Shown here one piece after another: positions 4,843 to 5,586 of a stretch of 5,586 bases of DNA. The DNA comes from Betaproteobacteria bacterium. GTDB taxonomy: Bacteria > Pseudomonadota > Gammaproteobacteria > Burkholderiales > SG8-39. The position numbers were made by a program, and so were the translations under genes. Positions within the stretch are counted from its first letter, which is position 1, and the number at the start of each line of letters is the position of its first letter. Under the pieces are notes generated by a model, which ran no database searches, was not told the DNA's origin, and worked only from the letters and a program-made list of their open reading frames with translations. The stretch is from positions 1 through 5,586 of the forward strand of contig VBCT01000184.1 in NCBI GenBank assembly GCA_005882235.1, read 5' to 3'.

Positions 4843-5409
4843 TCAGATCTTGGGCGGTGTGACGCCCTTCTGTCCCTGGTATTTCCCGCCGCGGTCCTTG
4901 TAGGAGGTCTCGCAGACCTCGTCGGATTCGATGAAGATCACTTGGGCCACGCCCTCGTTCGCGTAGATCTTGGCGGGCAGCGGCGTGGTGTTGGAGAACT
5001 CCAGCGTGACGTGCCCCTCCCATTCGGGCTCAAGCGGCGTGACGTTGACAATGATCCCGCAGCGGGCGTAGGTCGATTTCCCCAGGCAGATGGTGAGCAC
5101 GTTCCGGGGGATGCGGAAGTACTCGACGGTTCGCGCCAAAGCAAAGGAGTTGGGCGGAATGATGCAGGAGTCGCCTTTGACGTCCACGAAGGACTTGTCG
5201 TCGAAATTCTTGGGGTCGACGATGGTCGAGTTGAGATTCGTGAACAGCTTGAATTCATTCGAGCAACGGATGTCGTAACCGTAGCTCGAGGTGCCGTAGG
5301 AAACGATGCGCTGGCCCTTGAGCTCCTTCACCTGCCGCGGCTCGAACGGCTCGATCATGCGGCGCTCGGCCGCCATTCGGCGGATCCACTTGTCCGACTT
5401 GATGCTCAT
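4843..5409 (-). CDS. dcd: dCTP deaminase
   Basis: A 188-residue cytosolic enzyme that deaminates dCTP to dUTP, feeding dUMP and dTMP synthesis; Dcd proteins form homotrimers. Visible family motifs are SYGTSSYGYDIR (37-48), PPNSFALART (85-94), GKSTYAR (110-116; S112 and R116 match the conserved active-site Ser and Arg), VTLEFSN with the catalytic Glu at 137, and the C-terminal RGGKYQGQKG (173-182), which in this family closes over the nucleotide. Length and wording match betaproteobacterial Dcd as I remember it (MSIKSDKWIRRM start) better than the E. coli form. The start ATG (5407-5409) is preceded by GAGGGG (5420-5425) 10 nt away, overlapping the apbC stop; with a 14-nt gap the two genes should be co-transcribed. 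Bifunctional dCTP deaminase/dUTPases share the fold, but the proteobacterial match favours the monofunctional enzyme. Confidence 0.97.
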   Translation of the reverse strand: MSIKSDKWIRRMAAERRMIEPFEPRQVKELKGQRIVSYGTSSYGYDIRCSNEFKLFTNLNSTIVDPKNFDDKSFVDVKGDSCIIPPNSFALARTVEYFRIPRNVLTICLGKSTYARCGIIVNVTPLEPEWEGHVTLEFSNTTPLPAKIYANEGVAQVIFIESDEVCETSYKDRGGKYQGQKGVTPPKI

Positions 5410-5423
5410 CGGTGGCGAGCCCC

Positions 5424-5585
5424 TCAGGTGTTCTTGGACACGACGATGTTCGGAAACTTCGAGGTCATGTCCCTGGCGGACTCCGCGATCTTGATCGCAA
5501 GCCTGCGCCCGATCGCCCTGTAGATCTCCGCCGCCCGACCCTCCGGGTCGGCCACCACGGTCGGCTTGCCCGAATCCGCCTGCTC
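5424..5585 (-). CDS. apbC: Iron-sulfur cluster carrier protein ApbC/Mrp, C-terminal end
   Basis: Partial gene, cut by the window end; the last 53 residues and the TGA (5424-5426) are visible. The fragment contains GKPTVVADPEGRAAEIYRAI (6-25) and ends DMTSKFPNIVVSKNT. This matches the C-terminus of betaproteobacterial ApbC/Mrp P-loop ATPases, which bind and pass on Fe-S clusters in the cytosol. The Walker A and CxxC motifs lie outside the window, so the call rests on this tail and on its position 14 nt upstream of dcd, an order I recall from betaproteobacteria. The reading frame is intact up to the edge. Confidence 0.75.
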   Translation of the reverse strand, partial: EQADSGKPTVVADPEGRAAEIYRAIGRRLAIKIAESARDMTSKFPNIVVSKNT

Positions 5586-5586
5586 G

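Noticed and set aside
4831..5523. Plus-strand open frame opposite dcd and apbC
   Set aside because: Antisense shadow of two well-supported genes.
1..5586. CRISPR array, tRNA, rRNA, insertion sequence or attachment site
   Set aside because: No spaced direct repeats, cloverleaf-type sequence, transposase motif or terminal inverted repeats seen on either strand.

Overview
The window is GC-rich, gene-dense proteobacterial DNA, most probably from a betaproteobacterium. The best clue is the 188-residue dCTP deaminase: from memory it matches the Burkholderia/Neisseria-type Dcd almost phrase for phrase, and it sits directly downstream of the end of an ApbC/Mrp gene, an order I associate with betaproteobacteria. 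No mobile element, CRISPR array, tRNA or rRNA is visible.

Layout. (1) Positions 1-452, plus strand: C-terminal 149 residues of a polyprenyl-phosphate sugar phosphotransferase (WcaJ-like), which starts exopolysaccharide repeat-unit assembly. (2) Everything else is on the minus strand. Convergent to the transferase is a three-gene signalling block, in transcription order: a soluble histidine kinase with an N-terminal receiver domain (3199-2087), a NarL/FixJ-type response regulator (2009-1383) and a PhoB-type OmpR-family regulator (1247-552) with no phoR beside it. (3) Upstream of that block lies a fold-III PLP-dependent ornithine/lysine-type decarboxylase (4494-3295). (4) Upstream again is dcd (5409-4843), preceded by the end of apbC (5585-5424).

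How the genes work together. The kinase and the NarL-type regulator look like a cognate pair; the kinase's receiver and lack of membrane or sensor domains suggest it takes its input from another kinase. PhoB has its own candidate promoter, overlapped by a perfect 7-bp dyad, so it may be controlled separately. apbC and dcd form a tight operon (14-nt gap; the dcd Shine-Dalgarno overlaps the apbC stop).

The most interesting region is 4495-4722, between dcd and the decarboxylase. It holds a near-consensus sigma70 promoter, an RNA leader of about 105 nt with a 20-pair hairpin whose G-U pairs fit only the minus-strand transcript, and a 21-codon ORF behind a perfect Shine-Dalgarno (AAGGAGGT). That ORF stops 22 nt before the decarboxylase start. 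The arrangement resembles a regulatory leader peptide, possibly a polyamine or ornithine sensor. It is a prediction from sequence only.
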